64,000 nt of DNA from Candidatus Eiseniibacteriota bacterium (lineage in GTDB: Bacteria; Eisenbacteria; RBG-16-71-46): assembly GCA_025360715.1 (NCBI GenBank), contig JANYBS010000222.1, forward strand, positions 1-64,000, in the 5' to 3' direction. A program made the translations under genes and the position numbers. Numbering within the stretch: the stretch's first letter is position 1; every line of letters begins with the position of its first letter. Shown piece after piece: positions 6,641-14,883 of this stretch. A model generated the notes under the pieces. It was not told where the DNA came from. It ran no database searches and was given only the letters and a program-made list of their open reading frames with translations.

Positions 6641-9076
6641 ATGCTTCGCCGCCTCTTCGCGCTGGTGTCCCTGTGCGCGCTCGCTGTTGCTGCGCCCGCA
6701 CAGGCCACGTCGCTCACCCCCAAGCTGCCGCTCGCGCTCTACGGCGACGAGAGCGTGGCCACCACCGATGACGCGCGCGCGATGCTGTTCAATCCCGCCG
6801 CGACGGGCCTGCGCTATCCGGGCGAACTGCTGATCTCGTACGCGCGCTTTGATGCGCATCATGCTTGGAACTCCACACTATGGACCCGCAATGGCGTGGG
6901 CCTGCAGATGCTGCGCCAGCGCGACACGTCGCAGACGTATGGCGCCGTGTTCGCTTGGGGCAGCGATCGTCTGCGCTTCGGCTGGAGCCCGTACTGGCTC
7001 ATCTCGGGTCAGCCCGTACGGCAGACGGTGGGCGATCACCGCATCGGCCTGCTTTCGCGGCCGGCGCCGTGGATGTCGGCGGGCTTCACGGTCGACCATC
7101 TGTTCCAGCCCATCTTCCGCGGCGAACGCCGCGCACGCTGGTACACGCTGGGCGTGGGGCTGCGGCCGCTCGCGCTATCGCGCACGCAGGCGTATGGCTG
7201 GGGCACGCGGCTCACGCTGAGCGGTGAGGTGACGATCGTCGACGACGGCGAGTGGCGACAGGCGCGCGTGCATGTGGGCGGACAGTTCGAGGCGCTCCCG
7301 GGGATCACGCTGCGCGCGCAGGCCGAGGATCACGGCCACCTCAAGCTGGGTATCACGTTCAGCGGCGTGCGCTCCACTGCCGGTGTCGCGCACGCGCAGG
7401 ATGCGGACCGCACGCTCTACCAGGCCTACACGCTCTCCATGCATCAGGGCGAAGAACGCACCGTGTTGCCTTCGCGCGGCCAGCAGCGCATCGCGCTGGT
7501 GCGCGTGGGCGGTGCGCTCGCCGACGAAGCCGTCTCGGGCGTCTCGCTCTTGAGCGGCGGCGTGAGTTCCACCACGTCGTCGAGGCCGCTTAGTCGAGCA
7601 CTGGTTCAAGCTTTGGAAGATCCGCTCACGCGCGGCGTGATGCTCGACCTTCAAGGCGCTGGCGGCATGGCGCAGCTCGAAGAACTCCGCCCGCGCATCG
7701 AGCGCCTGCGCGCCGCGGGCAAGCCCGTCGTGGCGAACCTGCAGTATGGCGCCACGCGCGGCGATCTCTATCTGGCCTCGGCATGTGATCGCATCGTGGC
7801 ATCGGAAGAAGCGTCGTTCGCTGGTCTGGGACTGCGCGCCGAGCGCCGCAGCTACAAGCAGGCGCTCGCCGAGTGGGGCCTCAAACTGGACCGCTCCAGC
7901 ATCGGAGCATTCAAGTCGGCGTTCCGAAACTTCAGTGTGGACTCCACGCCGCCCGCCGACACACTGGCGATCGAGCACGCGCTCACGCAACAGCAGGCGA
8001 TGTTCGTCCACGCGCTCGCCGCGGGCCGGCGCATGGACGAGTCGCGCGTCTTGCCATTCCTCGATGGCCGCGCCTACTCCGCAGCGGATCTCGCGGGCGG
8101 CGGGCTCATCGACTCGGTGGGCTATCGCGAGGATGCCGTGCGCCTTGCCGGCATGCTCGCGGGCCTGGGCGCGAAGCCGCGCATGATGGACTTGGGCAGC
8201 ACTTCGGTGGCGCGGCGCGCGTGGACCGTGCCGAGGCGCATCGCGGTCGTGTACCTGAGCGGCGGCATCGAAGAAGGCCGCAGCGGCAACGACCTGCTCA
8301 CCGGGCCTTTCATGGGTGACCAGACCGTGGCCGCGCAGATGGAGAAGGCATTCCACGCGGTGGGCGTGAAGGCCGTCGTGCTGCGCATCGAGAGTCCGGG
8401 TGGTTCGAGCCTGGCGTCGAATCTGATCGACCACACCGTGCAGCGCCTCAAGCGCGAGACGCATCTTCCCGTCATCGTCTCCATGGGCGGTGTCGCCGGC
8501 AGCGGCGGCTACTACATCGCGTGTCACGCCGACCGGATCTGGGCCGATCCCTCCACGCGTACCGGTTCGATCGGCGTGCTGTTCGTGAAGCCGTCATGGG
8601 AGGGCTTCTACGCGAAGCACCACGTGCGGCAGGAGGACTTCCAGCGCGGCGACGGCATGGCGGGCTGGTCGGTCGCCCGCGATTGGACACCGGCGCTGCA
8701 GGCCTCGGCGGATTCGGCGATCGCGCGTTCGTACGAACAGTTCGTAGCCAAGGTCGCCGACGGCCGGCACCTGCCGCTCGCCGACGTGCGCGAAGCGGCG
8801 CAGGGCCGCGTGTGGATGGGCGAGGACGCGCTGCAGCGCAAGCTCATCGATGGCCTGGGCGGTATGGAAGCGGCGCTCGCCGATGCGCGCGCGCGAGGCG
8901 GTATCCCCGCCGGCGAGAAGATCGCCCTGCTCGAGTTCGGCCGACCGCGGCCCGGGTTGATCGCGCGACTGCTGGGCGGCTACGTGCGCGAGTCGCTCGC
9001 CGACCAGATGCACGTACATGCGTTCGAAGGCGCGCAGGCGCGCATGGGCGATGAGTGGGGCGATCTGGCGCCGTAG
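6641..9076 (+). CDS. sppA: SppA-type signal-peptide peptidase fused to an outer-membrane-like N-terminal domain
   Basis: The protein has 811 residues, about 190 more than E. coli SppA. The C-terminal part has two S49 peptidase repeats with both catalytic residues: Lys425 in SIGAFKSAF and Ser621 in GGVAGSGGYYIA, 196 residues apart (200 in E. coli). SppA degrades cleaved signal peptides. Instead of the usual N-terminal membrane anchor there is a cleavable signal peptide (ending PAQA) and a region of roughly 230 residues (DDARAMLFNPAATGLRYPGE, then repeated beta-strands such as RLRFGWSPYWLISG). This resembles the start of PorV/OmpP1-type barrels, where an early NPA motif is typical. It implies an outer-membrane or periplasmic protease. 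It starts 12 bp after nth and is probably co-transcribed with it. Confidence 0.85.
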   Translation: MLRRLFALVSLCALAVAAPAQATSLTPKLPLALYGDESVATTDDARAMLFNPAATGLRYPGELLISYARFDAHHAWNSTLWTRNGVGLQMLRQRDTSQTYGAVFAWGSDRLRFGWSPYWLISGQPVRQTVGDHRIGLLSRPAPWMSAGFTVDHLFQPIFRGERRARWYTLGVGLRPLALSRTQAYGWGTRLTLSGEVTIVDDGEWRQARVHVGGQFEALPGITLRAQAEDHGHLKLGITFSGVRSTAGVAHAQDADRTLYQAYTLSMHQGEERTVLPSRGQQRIALVRVGGALADEAVSGVSLLSGGVSSTTSSRPLSRALVQALEDPLTRGVMLDLQGAGGMAQLEELRPRIERLRAAGKPVVANLQYGATRGDLYLASACDRIVASEEASFAGLGLRAERRSYKQALAEWGLKLDRSSIGAFKSAFRNFSVDSTPPADTLAIEHALTQQQAMFVHALAAGRRMDESRVLPFLDGRAYSAADLAGGGLIDSVGYREDAVRLAGMLAGLGAKPRMMDLGSTSVARRAWTVPRRIAVVYLSGGIEEGRSGNDLLTGPFMGDQTVAAQMEKAFHAVGVKAVVLRIESPGGSSLASNLIDHTVQRLKRETHLPVIVSMGGVAGSGGYYIACHADRIWADPSTRTGSIGVLFVKPSWEGFYAKHHVRQEDFQRGDGMAGWSVARDWTPALQASADSAIARSYEQFVAKVADGRHLPLADVREAAQGRVWMGEDALQRKLIDGLGGMEAALADARARGGIPAGEKIALLEFGRPRPGLIARLLGGYVRESLADQMHVHAFEGAQARMGDEWGDLAP

Positions 9077-9142
9077 ACCCGGGATGGCGCTGCGCTGCGA
9101 GCCCTTCCACCGCTGCGCGGCTGCACGCAGCCGGAGGCTGCG

Positions 9143-9880
9143 TTATCGAGCTACCACGTCGTGCTGCAGGCGCTGCGCCCACGGGCCCTGCGGCTCGCGC
9201 ATCAGATAGCGTTGGGCGTAAAAACGCGCTTCCACGTCGCGGCCCGCGTCGCGCAGCACGCACGCGCGGTCATAGAGTGCCGCGAGATAGCCCTCGTCGG
9301 TGGAGTCGACCATCGCGAACTCCGCGATCGCCTGCAGGCGCAGCGCGCGGCTTTGCCACGGCTCCGGCGTGAGGCTGGCCTCCACCGCCAGCGCGACGCC
9401 CGCGCCCAAGCGCGCCTCGGCATAGTGTGGCGCGGCCTCGCACGCGCGGCGGAAGTGCTGCGCGGCCTTGGCGTGTTCGTGGGTCACCAGTTCGAGCGCG
9501 CCCAGGGCGGCCAGTGCGCGCGGCTCGCTCATGTGCCGGTGATGCAGCGACGTGATCACGGGTCGCGCAGCGGCCGCAGCGGCGATCGCCTGCGCATCGG
9601 GCGCACGATCGGCGACCTCGCCGCCGAGCATGGCCGCGCGCAGGCGCAGGCCGCCGGTGGCCACGCTCGCTACAGGCGCCAGCGCCTGCATGGCGGCCAT
9701 GGCGCGCGGGTCACTGGGGATGCCATTCGGGTGGCGCGGGCGCATGCGCAGCGAGACGAATCCCGTGAGCGCCAGCGCGCCCAGGATGACGATGAAGACC
9801 ACCGACGGCAGCAGCCGCCATTTGAGATGGCGTTCGATCTCGGCGGTGGGGTCGGCGGGGTTCGGTTGCGGGGCGCTCAT
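9143..9880 (-). CDS. membrane-anchored TPR-like protein
   Basis: The 245-residue product has a short cytoplasmic N-terminus, one transmembrane helix at about residues 23-44 (LLPSVVFIVILGALALTGFV) and then an Ala-rich helical region. Segments such as AALGALELVTHEHAKAAQHFRRACEAAPHYAEARLGAG have the tetratricopeptide pattern, followed by less regular helices. It probably works as a scaffold facing the periplasm. No specific partner is suggested: it converges on sppA from the other side with only 66 bp between them. The ATG at 9880 is preferred over the longer track ORF because the extra residues are Arg/Cys-rich and lack any recognisable feature. Confidence 0.65.
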   Translation of the reverse strand: MSAPQPNPADPTAEIERHLKWRLLPSVVFIVILGALALTGFVSLRMRPRHPNGIPSDPRAMAAMQALAPVASVATGGLRLRAAMLGGEVADRAPDAQAIAAAAAARPVITSLHHRHMSEPRALAALGALELVTHEHAKAAQHFRRACEAAPHYAEARLGAGVALAVEASLTPEPWQSRALRLQAIAEFAMVDSTDEGYLAALYDRACVLRDAGRDVEARFYAQRYLMREPQGPWAQRLQHDVVAR

Positions 9881-10047
9881 GACGCGCGAGGATAGGGGCG
9901 CGGGCGCGTTGCGACAATGCGTGCGTGCGACAAAGGGTGAAACGCGCGAACCTTGACGCCTCTGCCAACGTCCCAAGAGCGTCGCGCGGCATGGTGCCCG
10001 CGACGAGGTCCCGTCGGGAGCGAGATGCCCCGGCGAGAGGAGGTTTC

Positions 10048-10509
10048 ATGCATAGCCATTCCTTGCGGCCGGGAGCCGAGCGCGGCTGCGGTTGCCGCTC
10101 GAGCGAACCGAACCCGCGCGCGAGCGAGCGCGATGCCCACCACCACTGGCCCGGCGATGACGGCGCGGGCGGTTTCGGGGTGAGGCGGCCCTTGCGGTTC
10201 CTGGCTTGGAAGCTCGAGCTGGACGAATCGCAGGTCGAGGCGTTCGCCGCGATCATCAACGAACTCAAGACCGAGCGGGCACAGTCCGCGGTGGATGACC
10301 GCCGCGCACTCACGCTCTTGGCCGACGCCGCCCAGGGCGAGCAGTTCGACGCCACGAAGGCGGCCGAGGCGGCGAAGCTCCGCGCACAGAGTGAAGAGCG
10401 GCTGCAGCACAAGGTCGCGGACTCGCTGGCAAAGATGCACGCGTTGCTCGGCAACGAGCAGCGCGGGCGCCTGGCCTATCTACTGCGCACGGGCACGCTC
10501 GTGATGTAG
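10048..10509 (+). CDS. Spy/CpxP-like small helical protein
   Basis: The 153-residue product contains, from about residue 50, the helical pattern of the Spy/CpxP/heavy-metal-resistance family: RFLAWKLELDESQVEAFAAI, a long charged helix, then LQHKVADSLAKMHALLGNEQRGRLAYLL. Relatives are periplasmic chaperones or metal-stress sensors. This one has no signal peptide or transmembrane segment from the ATG at 10048. Its N-terminus is instead His- and Cys-containing (MHSHS, GCGC), which hints at metal binding, perhaps in the cytoplasm. AGGAGG lies a few bases upstream of the ATG. It is followed by its own terminator. Confidence 0.65.
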   Translation: MHSHSLRPGAERGCGCRSSEPNPRASERDAHHHWPGDDGAGGFGVRRPLRFLAWKLELDESQVEAFAAIINELKTERAQSAVDDRRALTLLADAAQGEQFDATKAAEAAKLRAQSEERLQHKVADSLAKMHALLGNEQRGRLAYLLRTGTLVM

Positions 10510-10528
10510 TACGGCAGCACAGACGAAC

Positions 10529-10560
10529 GGCCGGGGCGAGCGTTCAGCGCCCCGGCCTTC
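10529..10560 (+). terminator. intrinsic terminator
   Basis: GGCCGGGGCG (10529-10538) pairs with CGCCCCGGCC (10548-10557), 20 bp after the stop of the Spy-like gene. Only a short TTC follows, so efficiency is uncertain. The remaining 200 bp before the SbcD-like gene shows no other clear signal. Confidence 0.6.
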
Positions 10561-10762
10561 GCATGCGCCCTATCGCAGCCGCACGAGCTGCTCGCACCCG
10601 AGGTGAAACAGGAGCCGCGCGCCGCAGGCACGCCGCCGCCTTTCGTGGCATTGCCCAGCCCCTTGGTGGCTGGTAACTTGCGCGGTCAGGCGATACTCCA
10701 GAGACGATCGGCCCCGGCGCCCCGCCCGGTGGCCCCGTGATATTTCATAAGGACGTGAACGC

Positions 10763-12004
10763 ATGGCACTCGCGCGATTCCTGCAGATCTCCGACCTGCA
10801 TCTGGGCCGACCCTTCGCGTGGTTGTCGCAAGACCGTCGCGAGGAGCGCCGCCGTGACCAGCAGCGCGCGCTCGAGCAGTCGGTGCACCAGGCCATCGAG
10901 CGCGGCGTCCACGCGATCCTGGTCCCGGGTGACCTGTTCGATTCTCTCGTCGTCGATGCGGGCCTGCTCACGTTCGCTATCAAGGCCTTCGACGTGCCCG
11001 GCTGTCCGCCGGTGTTCATCGCGCCGGGCAACCACGACCCCGCATCGCCCTCCAATGCCGCGTGGGCGCCGCGCCTGTTGCAGGCGCGCGGGCTGGCTTG
11101 GGGGCCGCATGTGCACATCTTCGATCAGCCGAACTGGACCAGTCAGCCGGTCCCGCGCTTGCCCGGCGTGCGCGTGTGGGGACGCTGCTTCACTGCGAAT
11201 GTCGAAAGCACCGACCGCCCGCTCGCGCCGTCCGCGGTAGGCGCGGTCACAGGCACCGACCCCAGGGGCTTCGAGATCGCGGCCTTCCATGGCTCGCGCG
11301 AAGGCAGCTGCCCGCCGGGGCAGAAGATCACCGCACCGTTCTCCGATGCCGAGGTGGCGGCGTCGCCGTTCGTGTATCACGCGGTCGGTCACTACCACGG
11401 CATGAGTCGCATCGAGCAGCCGCTCACCGAGGGTGTGAAGTCCGCCGGCGCGCGGTTGGCCTATGCCGGCTCGGCGGTGAGCCTGGACCTGACGGAGACC
11501 GGCGTGCACGGCGCGCTCGAAGTGCGCATCGAATACGGCCACCGCCTGCCGTACGTGGAAGCCGAGCCGGTCGAGCTCGACCGCCGCCGCGTGTTCGACC
11601 TCAACGCCGACGTGAGCGGTGCCGCGAGCGCCGACCAGCTCGACCGCCGCATCGCGCGTGCGCTCGATCTGTCGGGTGTGGGCGAGCTCGACTTCGCCAC
11701 GGTGCGGCTCTCGGGCCGGCTGCCTGCGGGTGTGCGCTGGAGCGCGCCGGGCGCGGAACTGCGCCAGCGCGCGTTCCACCTGCGCGTGGATGCGAGCGCG
11801 CTCAAGCCCGAACACGACCTGGACGTGTACCGCAAGGGCGAGCCGCGCACGACGGAGGACCGGTTCGCGCGCGACCTCATCGCGCAGATGGACGCCGAGA
11901 CCGATCCCGGCAAGCGGCAGTTGCTCGAGCGCGCGCTCTATCACGGACTTGATGCGTTCAAGCTGCGCGAAGTCTCGCCGGCATGGGACGAGGTGAGTGC
12001 GTGA
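10763..12004 (+). CDS. SbcD/Mre11-like DNA repair exonuclease
   Basis: The 413-residue protein is a calcineurin-like phosphoesterase of the Mre11/SbcD type. The metal-binding motifs appear in order: ISDLHLG (Asp11, His13), VPGDLFDS, APGNHDPAS and the late VGHYHG. These form the two-metal nuclease site that works with an SbcC/Rad50-type ATPase on broken DNA ends. The C-terminal part lacks close similarity to E. coli SbcD and looks more like the YhaO (DNA repair exonuclease) branch, matching the YhaN-like partner that follows. AAGGA precedes the ATG. The gene opens a coupled four-gene operon: its TGA overlaps the next GTG. Confidence 0.9.
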   Translation: MALARFLQISDLHLGRPFAWLSQDRREERRRDQQRALEQSVHQAIERGVHAILVPGDLFDSLVVDAGLLTFAIKAFDVPGCPPVFIAPGNHDPASPSNAAWAPRLLQARGLAWGPHVHIFDQPNWTSQPVPRLPGVRVWGRCFTANVESTDRPLAPSAVGAVTGTDPRGFEIAAFHGSREGSCPPGQKITAPFSDAEVAASPFVYHAVGHYHGMSRIEQPLTEGVKSAGARLAYAGSAVSLDLTETGVHGALEVRIEYGHRLPYVEAEPVELDRRRVFDLNADVSGAASADQLDRRIARALDLSGVGELDFATVRLSGRLPAGVRWSAPGAELRQRAFHLRVDASALKPEHDLDVYRKGEPRTTEDRFARDLIAQMDAETDPGKRQLLERALYHGLDAFKLREVSPAWDEVSA

Positions 12005-14883
12005 AGCTCCTGCGGTTGCGCGTCGAGGGCTTTGGTCCGCTGCGGGGCGATTGGAACTTCGCGCCCGGCAAGGTGAACCTGGTCGTGGACTCCAACGAGC
12101 GCGGAAAGTCGTCGCTGCTGGCCGCGGTGGCGGCGGCCCTGTACGGCCTCGAAGACGACAAGCGTTCGCATCGCGTGATGACGCCGCGCGAGCGCTACCG
12201 GCCGTGGAACGGCGGAGCCTATCGCGTGGAGCTGGAGTTCGAAGCGCAGGGCAAGCGCTGGCGCGTGCTGCGCGACTTCGAGCGCGACACCGTGAGCGTG
12301 TTCGACGATTCGGGCCGCGAAGCCACCAACGACTTCCTCGAGGGCAAAGACGAGTACCCGGTGGGCCGCAAGCTGCTGGGGCTGGACTCGGCCGAGTTCG
12401 AGAAGTGCGCGCTCGTGCGCCAGGGCGACTTGGACCAGGTGGTGCCCGGTGACGAGAAGGCGCGCCGCGCCTCCACGCTGCGCGCGCGGCTCGAGAACGC
12501 CGCCGACACGCACATCGGCGACACGAATGCGTCCGAAGCCTTGCGCGTGCTCGAAGAGGCGCTGCGCCGCTACAACGCGCCCGAGATGGAGTTCACCGGC
12601 ACGGTGGATGTTGCGATCGAGCGGCTCGAGGCCAAGCGCGGTCTGATCGAAGCCGACCTCAAGTCGCTCGATCACCAGCTGCAGATGGCCGAAGTGCCAC
12701 TGGAACGTCTGGCGGCCCTGTCGGCTGAAGAAGAATCGCTCAAGGACGCGCTGCGCCGGCTCGAAGCCGAGCGTCACGCCGGGCTCGCCGCCGAAGTGCA
12801 GCGCCAACTCGACGAACACGACCGCCAGCGCGACGAGGTTGCGCGCCTGCAGGGCGAGGCCGACGAATTGGCCGCGGTGGCGCAGTTACCGGCGAACGCC
12901 GAATCGGAGCTGCGCGAGACGGTCGCACGCCACGAAGAGGCGCAGCGCAACCTCGACACGCTCGAGGCGCGCCGGCGCGAAGAGCTGGACCGCGATCGCG
13001 CGGCGATCGAGAACGAGCTCGTGGGCCTCGAGACGTACCGCGACTACGACATCACCGAGGCTGACCGCTGCGTGGCACTGGCCGCCGAGCTACGGCGCGC
13101 GGCGCTCGACGACACGCACCAGCGCCATCAGGTGTTCGTGCTGCGCGACGCGCTGGCGGCGCAGGGTTACGAGCCCGAGCGCATCCAGTTCCTCACCGCG
13201 CGCTTCGGCGGTCTCCCGGAAGAATCGCAGCGGCTGTTGCGGCAGCAGTCCGAACTCAACCTCGCGTTTCAGACCGAAGTCGCCGGCCTCGAGCAGGAAC
13301 GCACGCAGGCGACCGAGATGCTGCGCGGCGTCGATGCCGCGCGCAACAACGCGCGTGTGCCCGGCTGGGTCGTACTCGCGCTGGGACTTGCGGGTGCCGT
13401 GGGCGGCGGCGTTGTGTTCGCCATGAAGGGCGCGCTGCCGGTGTGGGCCGGGCTCGGTGGCGGCGGCGCAGTGCTGGCGATCGCCGGCGCGGCGCTGCTG
13501 GGCATCGGCTCGCGCGCGCAAGCAGCGGAACGCGAGGACGCGCTCAAGCGCCTCGCCGACGCGCAGCGCCGGCTCAACACGTTGCGAACGCAGCGCGCCG
13601 AGAACGAAGTCGGCCTGGCAGAACTGTCGCGGCTCATGGGCTATCGCGACAGCATCGACCTCATGCGCCACTGGAACGAATATGCGCGCATGATCGAGGA
13701 CAGCGCGCCGTTGCTGCGCGCACAGGAGCAGCTGGCCGAGGCCGAGGCGCTACGCCAGCAGCTCACCGAGCAGGCGCGGCCGCTGCTGCGCGCGATCCGC
13801 GAGACGAACGTGACGCCCGAGGTGCTGGAGAAGATCGCGTACGACGCGCGGCGCGCGTACCACGCGCGCGAGCGCCTGAGCGGTCTGGACCGCAGCGGCG
13901 AGCTGCTCGACCGCGAGCGCCGCGTGGATGAGGCCGCCGTGGCGGGCCTGCGCGAGCGCGCGATCCGCATCCTGCAGAGCGCCGGCATCGCGTATGACCC
14001 GGAACGATCGTGGTCCGAACATGTGGACGAGCTGCAGGCGCGCATGAACAAGCGCGACCGCCAGCGCATGATCCTGGAAGAACTGCTGCCGTTCGCCATG
14101 AAGCAGCTGCTGCCCGACGTCGAAGTGGAGCATCGCCGCCGCCAGCTCGAGATGCTGCAGAACGGCCCGCACCAGTTCGCCACGCTGCGCTCAGCGGTCG
14201 AGATCGACGTCGAAGCCAAGCAGACGCGCGAGCGCCTTGAACAGGTCCAGCGCGAACGCGAGGACAAGCGCATCGAGGTCGAGGAAGTCTGGCGCCGCCA
14301 CACGCAGCAGCGCCCGGAGCTCGAGTCGCAGGTCACGCGGCTCACGCTTGCCGCGCAGCGCGCGCGCGCGTTCAAGCAGTCGGTGGAACTGGCGCGCACG
14401 ACGATCCAGAAGGTGGCCGTCGATACGCACCGCCGCTGGGCGGACTTCCTGAACCAGCGTGTGGCCGACGTGCTGCGCACATTCGGCACGAGCGTCGAGC
14501 ACCTGCGTTTCGGCGAGGACCTGGACTTCTCCGTGCAGATGGACGGCGGCCCGCAGGTCTCGCGCGGCAAAGCGCACCTGCAGCTCTCGAGCGGCGCGCG
14601 CGACCAGCTGTATCTGGCCGTGCGGCTGGCGGTGAGCGAGTTCCTCTCGCGCGGCGGGGAGCCGATGCCGCTGCTGCTTGATGACGCGTTCGCCACCTCC
14701 GACGACGAGCGCCTGCGCAATGGCATGCGCGCGCTCATCGAAGGCTTTGGCGCCGGGCACCAATTGATCGTGGTCACCTGCCACCGCGGCCGTCACGCGG
14801 ACCTCAAGCGCATGGACCCCGAGCTGTACCGCGAGAGTGTGCACTGGCTCGATGTGGGCGCGGGCACGCCCGCGCAAGCGTGA
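12001..14883 (+). CDS. SbcC/YhaN-like AAA ATPase with internal membrane helices
   Basis: The 960-residue protein has an ABC-type Walker A region (VDSNERGKSSLL, residues about 27-38) near the N-terminus, long coiled coils, and a C-terminal signature and Walker B (LQLSSGARDQLYLAVRL, then MPLLLDDAFATSDDERL). This is the split SMC/Rad50 architecture. Between the coiled coils, at about residues 455-505, are two hydrophobic helices (WVVLALGLAGAVGGGVVFA and LAIAGAALLGIG), a feature of YhaN-type proteins and not of classical SbcC. It probably forms a nuclease-ATPase complex with the preceding gene, possibly tethered to the membrane. The GTG start at 12001 overlaps the upstream stop (GTGA); the track start at 11983 lies inside the SbcD-like gene. 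Confidence 0.85.
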   Translation: MKLLRLRVEGFGPLRGDWNFAPGKVNLVVDSNERGKSSLLAAVAAALYGLEDDKRSHRVMTPRERYRPWNGGAYRVELEFEAQGKRWRVLRDFERDTVSVFDDSGREATNDFLEGKDEYPVGRKLLGLDSAEFEKCALVRQGDLDQVVPGDEKARRASTLRARLENAADTHIGDTNASEALRVLEEALRRYNAPEMEFTGTVDVAIERLEAKRGLIEADLKSLDHQLQMAEVPLERLAALSAEEESLKDALRRLEAERHAGLAAEVQRQLDEHDRQRDEVARLQGEADELAAVAQLPANAESELRETVARHEEAQRNLDTLEARRREELDRDRAAIENELVGLETYRDYDITEADRCVALAAELRRAALDDTHQRHQVFVLRDALAAQGYEPERIQFLTARFGGLPEESQRLLRQQSELNLAFQTEVAGLEQERTQATEMLRGVDAARNNARVPGWVVLALGLAGAVGGGVVFAMKGALPVWAGLGGGGAVLAIAGAALLGIGSRAQAAEREDALKRLADAQRRLNTLRTQRAENEVGLAELSRLMGYRDSIDLMRHWNEYARMIEDSAPLLRAQEQLAEAEALRQQLTEQARPLLRAIRETNVTPEVLEKIAYDARRAYHARERLSGLDRSGELLDRERRVDEAAVAGLRERAIRILQSAGIAYDPERSWSEHVDELQARMNKRDRQRMILEELLPFAMKQLLPDVEVEHRRRQLEMLQNGPHQFATLRSAVEIDVEAKQTRERLEQVQREREDKRIEVEEVWRRHTQQRPELESQVTRLTLAAQRARAFKQSVELARTTIQKVAVDTHRRWADFLNQRVADVLRTFGTSVEHLRFGEDLDFSVQMDGGPQVSRGKAHLQLSSGARDQLYLAVRLAVSEFLSRGGEPMPLLLDDAFATSDDERLRNGMRALIEGFGAGHQLIVVTCHRGRHADLKRMDPELYRESVHWLDVGAGTPAQA

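Noticed and set aside
10763-14883. Classical phage-defence system built on the nuclease/ATPase pair
   Set aside because: The motifs fit SbcCD/YhaON-type DNA repair, and no other defence genes or mobile elements are nearby.
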